A stretch of 64,000 bases of DNA. Origin: Gimesia chilikensis (lineage in GTDB: Bacteria; Planctomycetota; Planctomycetia; Planctomycetales; Planctomycetaceae). Where the stretch lies: the NCBI RefSeq assembly GCF_008329715.1, contig NZ_VTSR01000011.1:186001-250000 (forward strand). Direction: 5' to 3'. Below are positions 52,298-60,915 of the stretch, one piece after another (positions within the stretch are counted from its first letter, which is position 1; every line of letters starts with the position of its first letter). The notes below the pieces were generated by a model. That model was not told where the DNA came from. It worked only from the letters and a program-made list of their open reading frames with translations, and ran no database searches. The translations under genes and the position numbers were made by a program.

Positions 52298-54607
52298 TTA
52301 TCCCAGATTCATCTGCTGCAGAATGCGGACGGTATCCCGGGCCGCTCTGGTCGGCTTGAGGGCGGTGGCGGCAATACCCGAGACGACGCGGGTGATGTTA
52401 TGATCGACCTGGCCCGGCTGTCCCCAGACCGAACCCGGAGGCGAAGTCATGTAGACCGAGAAGGTATGATGGCCGGTCCCCGGACGTTCGCCGATGATAT
52501 GCAGCAGGGCACGGTTGCCATCCAGTCCGCCGAACAGGGTTTCCCCGATGCGATAGCCTGCCCGGACGCGACCGGACTGCACGAGGATGTTCTGCTCCGC
52601 GGGATGAAAGCCGGCCGTTTTGAGCTGCGAGCGGAGTTCCTGCAGGAATGGTTCGAGCTGGTCTTCGTCCATAATCGAAAGGGCGTTCAAGCCGTCGGAG
52701 ATGACGATCTGCACGTTGTACTTCGCGTCGTACTGCTGACGCAGCTGTTTGATGGCAGCCTGCGAGGCAGGCGCGAGCGCTTCGCCGGTGGCGGGGTGCA
52801 GAATATATTCGCTGCGGCTGGTCGACTGGGTTTTGATGGGTACCGAGGCGGGGAGCGTCGCGATGAAAGCGGGAGTCAGTTCGGCCCAGATGCTCTGTTT
52901 GGCATCGTGGTAGATGCGGTCGATCTGTTGTTGAAGACCGGGAGACAGTGCAGATGGTTTCTCGCCATAACCGGTCGCGAGGAAAACGCCCCGCGAACGG
53001 ACGTCTGCCAGCTGGCGTCGGCCTTCGTCGAGAATGCGTTCCTCAGGACGACTGTCTCCTTTCTTACGGCGGTACTGCAGATAGACCCAGGTCGGATCGC
53101 CGAAATGTTTGGTCGGTTTTCCCTGCGCGTCGATCACGCCGAGCTGCTGGAAGAAGGCCCACATGGCGTCGTTGACGCGGTAGCCGAACTTTTCGCGGAT
53201 GCGGACATGGTCCTGAAAACCGGTCGTCAGATATCCCAGCATCGGATCGATTTTTGTGGGGAGTGCCATCAGGTAGCCCGGGTTGGCGGGCATGATCTGT
53301 TCGAGACACCAGTCGAGGTCGTCGAGCGAGACATCCATGTGCAGGGTCGAGCAGACATCGAGGCCGATCATCAGACCGTGCAGTTTACCCATGACGATGT
53401 CTTCCAGGCAGCAGCGCACGAGCTGTTCCCGGGTGCGGAAGACTTCGGGACCGATGAAGCCTGCGACGTCGTTCAAATGGACCCAGGGGGCGGCTGTCTG
53501 GCCTGCCTGCATCTGTGCGAGGGCAACTTCGCGGGACAGCGCACGAGCGAAGCCATACTTCCGCGATTCGTGCAGGACCATGTCGAAGCCATGACTGTGC
53601 CCGTTGGTGAAGTCGGCCCCCTGCCCCGTTTCAAAATAGAGCGCATACTTGCCGGTACGGGAGCGGGCGTAGTCGCGCATTTTTTTGAGATCGATATCAA
53701 ACGTCTGGTTGGCGGCGTCACAACCGGCGATGCTCTGGAACCAGAGGGCCGTACTTTCGGGCGAACGGCGTTCGACTTCGGCCTGGACGTCAATATGCGA
53801 CAACACGCAGTGCGGGAGGACATCTGCGATGCCGAAGGTCTCGAGGATCTCACGAAGCTGCAGTTCGACCGCCTGCACCGATTCGGGTTCGCTGGAAACC
53901 GGATTGGTACCGAGAACGACGTCGCCGACCGCGTACGACCAGCCATCCAGAACCTGCCAGAAGATGTCGTCCAGATTGTCGGTCGGCGAGTTGGGTTGAA
54001 TGCGGGCACCGAGATAGCCTTTCGCGCCGAGCTGGCTGCCGGGGAGCGGATTGAAGACTTTCGCGCCGACCGTAATCAACTCGTCGTTAGTCATGAGTTT
54101 GACGACGCAGCCGATGACATCGCTGGAGAGAGTGCCGGCGATCTGCTTGATTTTCGTTTCGCTGGCTTCGAGCAGCAGTTGTTTCAATTCGCCGAGCGTC
54201 AGGTTGACGGGACGCGTGTCGGCATCCACCAGATTCTGGTTGATGTAGCGGTTCAGGTCATCTTCGTAGATGGGATGTTTTTCCAGGTCAACAATCCGGG
54301 TGGCGGAAAGCAGCTGGCGGGCGTTGTGACGGGACTGTTCATCCACGGCAGCGACGCCGATGAACTGATCGCCTTCCTTGAATTCATTGGCGGCTCCGAG
54401 CAGTTGACGATAGAGCGTGGAATCGTGTTTGCCTTTGACCCGCTGAATATAGTCAAACAGCGTTTCACCTGCATTGACGTCAGGGATCGAGACGCCTGCT
54501 GCCGGGCTTTCAGCTGCGGGGAGGCGTCGAGCCTGGGACAAAGAAACGGTGAGCGCGAAGGGGGCTCCCAGCATAGCCTGTACGAAATCACGACGGTTCC
54601 ACTGCAC
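52298..54607 (-). CDS. eutBC: Tat-exported ethanolamine ammonia-lyase, fused EutB-EutC
   Basis: A 769-residue single chain. NRRDFVQAMLGAPFALTV is a twin-arginine signal. The next ~450 residues match the EutB large subunit (GDQFIGVAAVDEQSR, SDVIGCVVKLMTNDEL, ETGQGADFTNGHSHGFDM, PANPGYLMALPTKIDPMLGY). The last ~220 match the EutC small subunit (VISDGLNALSI, VQSGRVRAGYRIGE, IGERPGTG). Together they use adenosylcobalamin to split ethanolamine into acetaldehyde and ammonia. In most bacteria these are two cytosolic genes, usually with microcompartment shell genes; none are here. The Tat signal implies export of the folded holoenzyme. It follows a DUF1501 gene by 111 bp in a leftward set headed by an IclR regulator. 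Confidence 0.92.
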   Translation of the reverse strand: MQWNRRDFVQAMLGAPFALTVSLSQARRLPAAESPAAGVSIPDVNAGETLFDYIQRVKGKHDSTLYRQLLGAANEFKEGDQFIGVAAVDEQSRHNARQLLSATRIVDLEKHPIYEDDLNRYINQNLVDADTRPVNLTLGELKQLLLEASETKIKQIAGTLSSDVIGCVVKLMTNDELITVGAKVFNPLPGSQLGAKGYLGARIQPNSPTDNLDDIFWQVLDGWSYAVGDVVLGTNPVSSEPESVQAVELQLREILETFGIADVLPHCVLSHIDVQAEVERRSPESTALWFQSIAGCDAANQTFDIDLKKMRDYARSRTGKYALYFETGQGADFTNGHSHGFDMVLHESRKYGFARALSREVALAQMQAGQTAAPWVHLNDVAGFIGPEVFRTREQLVRCCLEDIVMGKLHGLMIGLDVCSTLHMDVSLDDLDWCLEQIMPANPGYLMALPTKIDPMLGYLTTGFQDHVRIREKFGYRVNDAMWAFFQQLGVIDAQGKPTKHFGDPTWVYLQYRRKKGDSRPEERILDEGRRQLADVRSRGVFLATGYGEKPSALSPGLQQQIDRIYHDAKQSIWAELTPAFIATLPASVPIKTQSTSRSEYILHPATGEALAPASQAAIKQLRQQYDAKYNVQIVISDGLNALSIMDEDQLEPFLQELRSQLKTAGFHPAEQNILVQSGRVRAGYRIGETLFGGLDGNRALLHIIGERPGTGHHTFSVYMTSPPGSVWGQPGQVDHNITRVVSGIAATALKPTRAARDTVRILQQMNLG

Positions 54608-54718
54608 GGTAGTGTCCTTTCAAGTGAAGCCTGGAAGGGGGCTGACGGAGACTGCGCACTCTCGCCTTCGTCGATGATACCACCGCTAAAAAACAATTAT
54701 CAAGCGGGAATGGCGATC

Positions 54719-56137
54719 TCAAGCCAGAATGTCTTGCACAACGTGACCATGCACGTCCGTCAGACGGCGATCGATGCCGGCGGTGCGGAAGGTGAGGCGG
54801 GTGTGGTCAATGCCCAGCAGATGCAGGATGGTCGCGTGCAGGTCGTAGCAGTAGGTTTTGTTTTCGGCGGTCTGGTAAGCGAGATCGTCACTTTTCCCGT
54901 AACTGGTACCCGCTTTGACGCCGGCACCGCCGAGCCAGGTGACGAAGGTCCCCCGGTTATGATCGCGGCCTTCGCTCCCCTGCGCAAAGGGCGTGCGTCC
55001 GAATTCGGTAGTCCAGATGACAAGGGTATCTTCCAACAGGCCGCGAGCTTTGAGATCGCGAAACAGCGCGGCGATCGGCTGGTCGGCACTGCGGGCGATG
55101 GCGGGGAGCTCGGTTTTAATGTTCCCATGATTGTCCCAGTTATTGACGGCGCCTTGAGGGCCACTCCAGACCTGAACAAAGCGGGTTCCGCGTTCCAGCA
55201 GACGGCGGGCGAGCAGTGCCCGTCTACCGAAATCTTCTGTTTCTTTCTGGTCCAGACCGTAGGCGGCGTGGGTCTCTTTGGTTTCACGGGAGAGATCAAA
55301 GGCTTCCGGGGCACTGAGCTGCATCTTCGCCGCCAGTTCCCCCGCTGCGATGCGGGCTTCGAGCCGGGAATCATCGGGACGCGTGGTCGCGTGTTGACGA
55401 TTGAACTGCTGCAGCAGCGCGAAGGTGGCTTTGTCAGCTTTTCCCTGTGCGAACTGGTATTGCGAATCAGCGAAGAGATCGGGAATGGGTGTTTTACTGG
55501 TGGCGTTGACCAGCGTGCCCTGGTGTTTTGCGGGGAGGAATCCGCAGCTGAAGTTTCCCTTTTGATTGTAAGGCAGGCCACGCGTATCGGGAAGGACGAC
55601 GAACGTGGGCAGATTGTCGGCCAGGTTCCCCAGCGCGTAGGAGATCCAGGCGCCCAGACAGGGAAAGCCGGGAAGCATGAAACCGGTATTCATCATGTAG
55701 CTGGCCGGACCGTGGACGTTGGTTTTGGTAGTCATTGCCATCAGAAAGGCGAGGTCATCGACAATCTGTGCCTGATGTGGAAAGACCGAGCTGACCCACT
55801 GTCCGCATTCGCCATGCTGCTTGAATTCAAAGGGGCTCTGCATCACGGCACCGACGGCTCCGGTGAAGCCTTCCGGTTTCTCTTTGGGGCCCAGTTTCTG
55901 GCCATGCAGTCGTTTGAGTTCTGGCTTATAGTCGAACGTGTCCATCGGGCTGGCGCCGCCGTTCATGAAGAGTTGAACAACGCGTTTCGCTTTGGCCGGA
56001 TGGTGCAGGCCGCCATTCGAGTCTGGCGTGGAGGCTGCCTGCAGATCCTGTCCCAGCCACCAGGTGAGCGCAGCGGCTCCGAAGCTCCCGCCCGAGCGGG
56101 TCAGCAGTTCGCGTCTGGAGAGAGGTAGTTCCAGCAT
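54719..56137 (-). CDS. DUF1501 protein with Tat-like signal
   Basis: A 472-residue protein with SRRELLTRSGG near the N-terminus, a twin-arginine-type signal. The body is the DUF1501 (sulfatase-like alkaline phosphatase superfamily) family: FMNGGASPMDTFDYKP, YMMNTGFMLPGFPCLGAW, DNHGNIKTELP, WTTEFGRTPFAQGSEGRDHN. In planctomycetes this family is almost always encoded next to a PSCyt/PSD1 protein, as here; the reaction is not known. Its start lies 3 bp after the PSD1 stop codon. Confidence 0.93.
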   Translation of the reverse strand: MLELPLSRRELLTRSGGSFGAAALTWWLGQDLQAASTPDSNGGLHHPAKAKRVVQLFMNGGASPMDTFDYKPELKRLHGQKLGPKEKPEGFTGAVGAVMQSPFEFKQHGECGQWVSSVFPHQAQIVDDLAFLMAMTTKTNVHGPASYMMNTGFMLPGFPCLGAWISYALGNLADNLPTFVVLPDTRGLPYNQKGNFSCGFLPAKHQGTLVNATSKTPIPDLFADSQYQFAQGKADKATFALLQQFNRQHATTRPDDSRLEARIAAGELAAKMQLSAPEAFDLSRETKETHAAYGLDQKETEDFGRRALLARRLLERGTRFVQVWSGPQGAVNNWDNHGNIKTELPAIARSADQPIAALFRDLKARGLLEDTLVIWTTEFGRTPFAQGSEGRDHNRGTFVTWLGGAGVKAGTSYGKSDDLAYQTAENKTYCYDLHATILHLLGIDHTRLTFRTAGIDRRLTDVHGHVVQDILA

Positions 56138-56140
56138 GGT

Positions 56141-59101
56141 TCACTCCACAAAGAGAAATTCGTTACTGTTCAACATCAGTCGGGCAACGGACTCCAGTCC
56201 ATGCGTTTCCGCTAGCGCGGTTAACTGGTGTTGTTCGTCAGACGTGGGTTCACGCAACCAGGTCCAGCGTGCGATCTGCCTGACCTGGTCTGATATCACA
56301 GGTTTTGAGTTACGGGCACGCTCGGCCAGTTTCCGGGCATGATGGAGGACGAAGCGATTATTCCATAAGACAAGCGACTGTAGCGGCGAAGCAGAAAAGC
56401 CGCGCACGGGTGAGAGCAGCCCCAAGTCGGGGAAGTCGAGGGCATCCATCAACGGATCGGGAATGCCCCGCCAGACGACGCGATAGATGCTCCGCCGGTA
56501 CGCACCGGGGCTGTCTAGATCGAAAAGATCGTAGTGCAGTACGGGAGTCGCCTGGGGACCGGGAGTCTGGGTGAAGTTCTGTATCCCCGGGCCGCCCATG
56601 GTGAGGTCGAGAGTGCCATTGACGCGGAGGACGGCATCGCGATAACTGTCCGCATCGAGACGCTGCCGAGTCCAGCGGGCGAGGAGGCGATTCTCAGGAT
56701 CGATCTTTGACAATTCGGAACGAAACGCAGAGGACTGCTGATAGGTCTGGCTGTTACAGATCAGTCGATGCAGGTGCTTCAGGGAGCCGTTGTGATCGCG
56801 AAGTTCGCAGGCAAGCCAGTCGAGCAGTTCGGGATGGGAGGGAGTGCCCCCCATGCGACCGAAATCATTGGGAGTGTCGCAGAGACCTTGTCCGAAATGA
56901 TAGTGCCAGATGCGGTTGGCGATACTCCGCCAGGTTAAGGGATTCTGTGGATCGGTCAGCCAGTCCGCCAGGGCTGCACGCCGGGCGGATTCGGCATGTG
57001 GATCGGGCAGATCGAAACGGGCTGGCAGTGAGGGGAGAACCGAGATTGCGCCCGGCGCGACAACGCCGCGGGGCTTTTCCAGATTGCCCCGGGTCAGCAG
57101 TCGGATTTCGCGGGGCTGAGTGAATTTTACCATACCCCGTTCGTTGGCCGCTTCGGCGGCAGCGGCGTAGACTTTCGCCTGCTGTGGTAGTTGAGCCAGT
57201 TCCTGTTCGGCCCGGTACCTGAGGATGACGGCTGCTAACGCGGTCTGTTGCTCAGGGGGGCGGTCTTTCGCGGAAATCTTGAGAGCGGCGGCGGCAGCTT
57301 CCGGGAGGGCAATCACATTTAACTGATCGGCATCGGTGGCACTCAGTTTGAAACGGCCGATGAGATGCGCACCGCCATGCACCTGTTTGAGTGAGACGAC
57401 CAGTCGGGAGCCCGGTTTCAGAGTCAGAGGAGACTGCAACTCGAAGACGGCATAATGTCCCACCCCCACTTTGGGATAGATACCCCAGGCGGTTTTAGGA
57501 TTGCCATCCAGAGCGTGCTGAATCGTCCAGCCTGCCTGATCGAAGTCGGCTGTGGCCCGACTGATGGCGAGCTTCTGGCCCGCCTGAGCATCCGGCGGGA
57601 ATACGCGGATTTCCACTTCGTTGAGATGCAGATTCCCGTTATGGGCGCGGCCCGGTCCCTGATGGGGAAGCGAGGGATCGGTCAGCAGATCCAGACGTAC
57701 TGCGGTCATCGTTTTCAGTTCTGGCTGGACGGTCACCAAAATGGATTCCTGTTCGGGCGCCGGGCCACTGGCCAGAATCGAGTTATCCGGCTGTCGCTTG
57801 AGGTCGGCTCCTCCGTTGGAAACGAAGGTTTCTGGCGGAAGAACCTGCCATTGGGGTTCGGGGCCACGCTGTTGCTCCCACGCGGCGACCAGTTGCGTAT
57901 ATTCCGGTTGCAACAGGATCGAAGCATTATTCTCAAGGGCAGCCTGCCGGAGTGCTTCCCATTTTTTTCGTTGGGCCGCGACTGCGGAGTCTGCATCAAA
58001 GCTGACGTCCCCCTTTCCAATACCGGCGAAGACGGCCTGCAGGGCGAAGTAATCAGACTGGGTAATGGGATCGAACTTGTGCGTATGACAGCGGGCACAG
58101 TTGGCGGTCGTACTGACGAATGCTCCCATGGTCTGCGTGACCAGGTCGTCCCGGTCAAGATATTCAAATGATTTGGGGGCAGTGGCCGCGGCACTCTGAT
58201 CGTAGGGACCGGCTCCCAGAAAACCTAACGCGACGGTGAGTTCAGTCTCTTCAGGATAAAAGTAATCTGCGGCCAGTTGTTCCCGGATGAAGCGGGTCCA
58301 GGAGATGTCCCGGTTCAGGCGGTCGATGACATAATCCCTAAAGCGCCAGGCATGAGGGCGAAAGACATCGTGCTCGAAGCCGTGCGAATCGGCGAAGTGG
58401 ATTGTGTCCAGCCAGTGGCGGGCCCAGCGTTCTCCGTAACGGGGTGAGGCAAGCAGTTGATCGACGAGTCGAGCCCAGGCATCCGGACGCAGGTCGTTGA
58501 CAAAGGACTCCAGTTCTGCGGGAGTGGGATGCAGGCCATGGAGATCGTACATCAATCTGCGGAGCAGAGTGCGTCGATCGGCCTGGAGAGCGGGTTTGAG
58601 TTGCTGCTTAACTAAACGCTCCTGAATGAAGGCATCGATGGGATTTAAATGTCCTGCACCGGGGACCGTGGGACGGGTCAGTGGTTTGAGAGACCACCAG
58701 TCGAGTGCCTGGCTGGTGTCGGCCTGTGGTTGACTGATGCGCGGATCGGGGGCTCCCTGTTCAACCCATTTTGTGAGAATCGCGATCTGCTGGTCGGACA
58801 GTTTTTCATCGGGCATTTTCAGATCGGGGTCGGTGTGGCGAATCGCCTTGATCAGCAGACTCTGTGCCGGCTGGCCAGGAACGATAGCTGCCCCGCGCGA
58901 TCCGCCTGTCTTCCAGCCACTCTGCCAGTCGAGGGTTAGCTCCCCTTCCATCACCCCCGCTGAGTGGGAATGACAGTCATAACAGTGCGTTTTCAGAATC
59001 GGTTCGACAGACTCGCGGAAAAACTGATCGCCGTCAGCCGGGAGTGTTTGATGAGAACAGAGCAGGATCAACAGTAGACCTGTGAGTCGAATTCCATTCA
59101 T
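56141..59101 (-). CDS. PSCyt1-DUF1549-DUF1553 (PSD1) cytochrome-like protein
   Basis: A 986-residue exported protein. The signal peptide is about residues 1-22. C40-x-x-C-H44 in KTHCYDCHSHS is the PSCyt1 haem-binding motif; EKLSDQQIAILTKWVEQGAPDP completes that domain. DUF1549 follows (NPIDAFIQERL, RRLMYDLHGLHPTPAE) with a second motif CARCHTHKFDPI, then DUF1553 near NPLTWRSIANRIWHYHFGQGLC. The ATG at 59101 is chosen because it gives a signal peptide and overlaps the IclR stop by the ATGA arrangement; longer frames upstream are shadows of the regulator. Electron-transfer role inferred. Confidence 0.93.
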   Translation of the reverse strand: MNGIRLTGLLLILLCSHQTLPADGDQFFRESVEPILKTHCYDCHSHSAGVMEGELTLDWQSGWKTGGSRGAAIVPGQPAQSLLIKAIRHTDPDLKMPDEKLSDQQIAILTKWVEQGAPDPRISQPQADTSQALDWWSLKPLTRPTVPGAGHLNPIDAFIQERLVKQQLKPALQADRRTLLRRLMYDLHGLHPTPAELESFVNDLRPDAWARLVDQLLASPRYGERWARHWLDTIHFADSHGFEHDVFRPHAWRFRDYVIDRLNRDISWTRFIREQLAADYFYPEETELTVALGFLGAGPYDQSAAATAPKSFEYLDRDDLVTQTMGAFVSTTANCARCHTHKFDPITQSDYFALQAVFAGIGKGDVSFDADSAVAAQRKKWEALRQAALENNASILLQPEYTQLVAAWEQQRGPEPQWQVLPPETFVSNGGADLKRQPDNSILASGPAPEQESILVTVQPELKTMTAVRLDLLTDPSLPHQGPGRAHNGNLHLNEVEIRVFPPDAQAGQKLAISRATADFDQAGWTIQHALDGNPKTAWGIYPKVGVGHYAVFELQSPLTLKPGSRLVVSLKQVHGGAHLIGRFKLSATDADQLNVIALPEAAAAALKISAKDRPPEQQTALAAVILRYRAEQELAQLPQQAKVYAAAAEAANERGMVKFTQPREIRLLTRGNLEKPRGVVAPGAISVLPSLPARFDLPDPHAESARRAALADWLTDPQNPLTWRSIANRIWHYHFGQGLCDTPNDFGRMGGTPSHPELLDWLACELRDHNGSLKHLHRLICNSQTYQQSSAFRSELSKIDPENRLLARWTRQRLDADSYRDAVLRVNGTLDLTMGGPGIQNFTQTPGPQATPVLHYDLFDLDSPGAYRRSIYRVVWRGIPDPLMDALDFPDLGLLSPVRGFSASPLQSLVLWNNRFVLHHARKLAERARNSKPVISDQVRQIARWTWLREPTSDEQHQLTALAETHGLESVARLMLNSNEFLFVE

Positions 59102-59862
59102 GGCTGCAGGCCTCCGCTGATCTGTGCGGCACTGTCGATGACCTGAGCTCCCATGCTGGCAAACATACTTTTGGGCAGGCGTTTCGCTGGAGCAGAGACC
59201 CAGAGGACGGCGATCAGCTTTGCTTCTGGACCGGTCACGGGAGCGGCGACACAGTGAATGCCTTCGTCTGCCTCTGCATGGTCGGTGGCATAACCGCGGT
59301 TCAAGACCTTCGTGCATTCAGTTTGTAAGGCTGCGGGTTTGGTCAGGGTGCGAGGGGTATCAGCGGTGAGCGGAATCCGGTTCAAAGTCGCTGCCCGCTC
59401 GCGGGGTGACTGATTCGCCAGCAGTACTTTGCCGGGTGCGTTATTATGCAGGGGAAAGCGGAGACCGATATCGACGGCGATGCGGAGTGGGTGCAGACCG
59501 CTGACCTGTTCGATAATGACGCCTTCATCGCCGACCTGAATTCCCAGCTGAACGGTTTCCCGTGTGAGATCGCGGAGCTCACGCATTAGCGGGAGAGCGA
59601 CCTCCACCAGACTGACATCGCCGGCTTGAGGCAAGCCCAGAGAAAGCAGACGGGGAGAGAGTCGGAATTTTTTGGTAAGTGGATCGCGTTCGAGATAGTT
59701 GCGATCCGTCAGCGTGTGGGTAATGCGAAACACCGCGTTTTTATTCAGCGACAAGCGTGATGCCAGCTCGCTGATCCCCAGTCCGTCGGGTTCCTGGTTC
59801 AGCAGTTCCAGGATATCGAGTCCCCGTTCCAGGGCGGGAACACTCGTGGCAGCAGTACTCAT
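59098..59862 (-). CDS. IclR-family transcriptional regulator
   Basis: A 254-residue regulator. The winged helix-turn-helix is at about 18-66 (LGISELASRLSLNKNAVFRITHTL, then RNYLERD). The effector domain has VQLGIQVGDEGVIIEQVSG and the late RGYATDHAEADEGIHCVAAPV, typical of IclR. Its stop overlaps the start of the PSD1 gene, so it heads the leftward operon and likely controls it. Two palindromes lie 30-85 bp upstream. The effector is unknown; ethanolamine is a guess from context only. Confidence 0.93.
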   Translation of the reverse strand: MSTAATSVPALERGLDILELLNQEPDGLGISELASRLSLNKNAVFRITHTLTDRNYLERDPLTKKFRLSPRLLSLGLPQAGDVSLVEVALPLMRELRDLTRETVQLGIQVGDEGVIIEQVSGLHPLRIAVDIGLRFPLHNNAPGKVLLANQSPRERAATLNRIPLTADTPRTLTKPAALQTECTKVLNRGYATDHAEADEGIHCVAAPVTGPEAKLIAVLWVSAPAKRLPKSMFASMGAQVIDSAAQISGGLQP

Positions 59863-59890
59863 TTTCGGCCCTCGGTTAACAGCAGCCCAT

Positions 59891-59908
59891 CGTTACATAT
59901 ACATAACG
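59891..59908. promoter_or_regulatory. Imperfect palindrome upstream of the IclR gene
   Basis: CGTTACATATACATAACG, matching its reverse complement at the outer five bases and most inner ones. It lies 29-46 bp before the IclR start, a usual position for autoregulation. Confidence 0.4.
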
Positions 59909-59930
59909 CGTTCTATCAGAGTAATTCAGA

Positions 59931-59946
59931 TTGATTTGGAAATCAA
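59931..59946. promoter_or_regulatory. Perfect 16-bp palindrome upstream of the IclR gene
   Basis: TTGATTT-GG-AAATCAA. IclR family operators are short AT-rich dyads of this size. It lies 69-84 bp before the regulator start. Confidence 0.45.
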
Positions 59947-60303
59947 ACTAAATATTTCTTTTCCCTGCTTTACTGCTGGAGTGACCTGGAGAATCGATTC
60001 TTAAAAGCCTGTTTTAAAGCAGATAAATTGATCAATTTAGTGAATATCAACGACGCCAAATGTGTTGAAATATTTATCAGTGAAGTGATTTGAGATGAGA
60101 TTGCACCTCGGCGCAATTCTGTTGCCTGGTTTTTCATTTCAACGAAATGGCGTCTCTTTTCTGTGCAGTTTCGTTACCTGAGTTTGCATTTGATTCACGA
60201 TGAAGTTTTTCAAATGGGGTTTAAACTTTACCCAGAGTCAAATCAATAAGACTTCTCACTTGAATTTGATTTCAGACAACGAACCTTGTCCAAGGAGCAC
60301 TTC

Positions 60304-60486
60304 ATGCATCACTTTCTGATTGAAAAGCTGTCTGAAAAGATCCCGATTGTCCGTAACGAACTCTGGAGTGTGTATGTGGATCAGAAGCCACGCTTCACCG
60401 GCACACTTCAGGAATGTTGTCAATGGGTCGCAGCGACACAAAGCCAGCCACGCGGTATTCTGAACTCACTGTTCAGCAGCAGTTGA
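60304..60486 (+). CDS. Small protein of unknown function
   Basis: A 60-residue protein containing ELWSVYVDQKPRFTGTLQEC and a C-terminal Ser-rich tail. AAGGAG with 7-nt spacing strongly supports the ATG at 60304; an in-frame TTG at 60286 overlaps that ribosome site. No family is recognised. Confidence 0.6.
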   Translation: MHHFLIEKLSEKIPIVRNELWSVYVDQKPRFTGTLQECCQWVAATQSQPRGILNSLFSSS

Positions 60487-60551
60487 AGAACTGAAAACGT
60501 TTATCCCATCAGTAACCCTGCACTTCATCAGACCGGGCCTGCAGTAAGACT

Positions 60552-60574
60552 GATTTTATCTCGGAAATAAAATC
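60552..60574. other. AT-rich hairpin between two small genes
   Basis: GATTTTAT-CTCGGAA-ATAAAATC, an 8-bp stem. It lies 65 bp after the stop of the first small gene and 54 bp before the next. Confidence 0.4.
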
Positions 60575-60627
60575 TGCACTTCAGCAACGAAACTTCAAGA
60601 AAACTGGCCGGAAAGGGGTATTCTGAC

Positions 60628-60915
60628 ATGTATCAGAAAACACTTCGTTTTAATCAGCAGACACCAGAGCATTTACCCATTGAGCTTGTCGCATTGGGAG
60701 ACAAGCTGCGGGCGATCAAGCATCCCGAACAGCAGAACCTGCTCGAGAGTTATCATAAAGTCGTGAACTATTCCCGACAACGGGTCAAGATTGTCAACCT
60801 GATGTCGGATACTCTGGCCCAGTTGAGGCTGGATGTGAAATATCTGCTCTTCGATCTGGAGGTCACACAGTCGGAACGGGATTCCGCGATCGCCCAGTTG
60901 AAGGAGCTGCAGTAA
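60628..60915 (+). CDS. Small helical protein, unknown
   Basis: A 95-residue, highly charged, probably all-helical protein (LIELVALGDKL-type start, then LLESYHKVVNYSRQRVKIVNLMSDTLAQL and DLEVTQSERDSAIAQLKELQ) with coiled-coil character in the last 30 residues. GGAAAGG precedes the ATG. It may be co-transcribed with the small gene upstream. Confidence 0.6.
   Translation: MYQKTLRFNQQTPEHLPIELVALGDKLRAIKHPEQQNLLESYHKVVNYSRQRVKIVNLMSDTLAQLRLDVKYLLFDLEVTQSERDSAIAQLKELQ

Larger units (their letters stand above)
59863..60303. other. Intergenic region between divergent IclR and small gene
   Basis: About 440 bases, AT-rich. It holds two palindromes near the IclR end, listed separately, and AAGGAG before the small gene at 60304. 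Nothing else is seen. Confidence 0.6.

Noticed and set aside
54608-54718. Cobalamin riboswitch before the EutBC gene
   Set aside because: The gap is only 111 bases and no B12-box-like sequence or fold was seen.
52400-56128. A 1242-codon open frame antisense to the EutBC and DUF1501 genes
   Set aside because: Both genes on the other strand match known families across their length. The antisense frame spans the gap between them and has no recognisable domain; it is a by-product of GC-rich codon use.
59102-59317. 72-residue N-terminal extension of the PSD1 protein
   Set aside because: It is Arg/Cys-rich, overlaps the IclR gene in another frame, and would bury the signal peptide.
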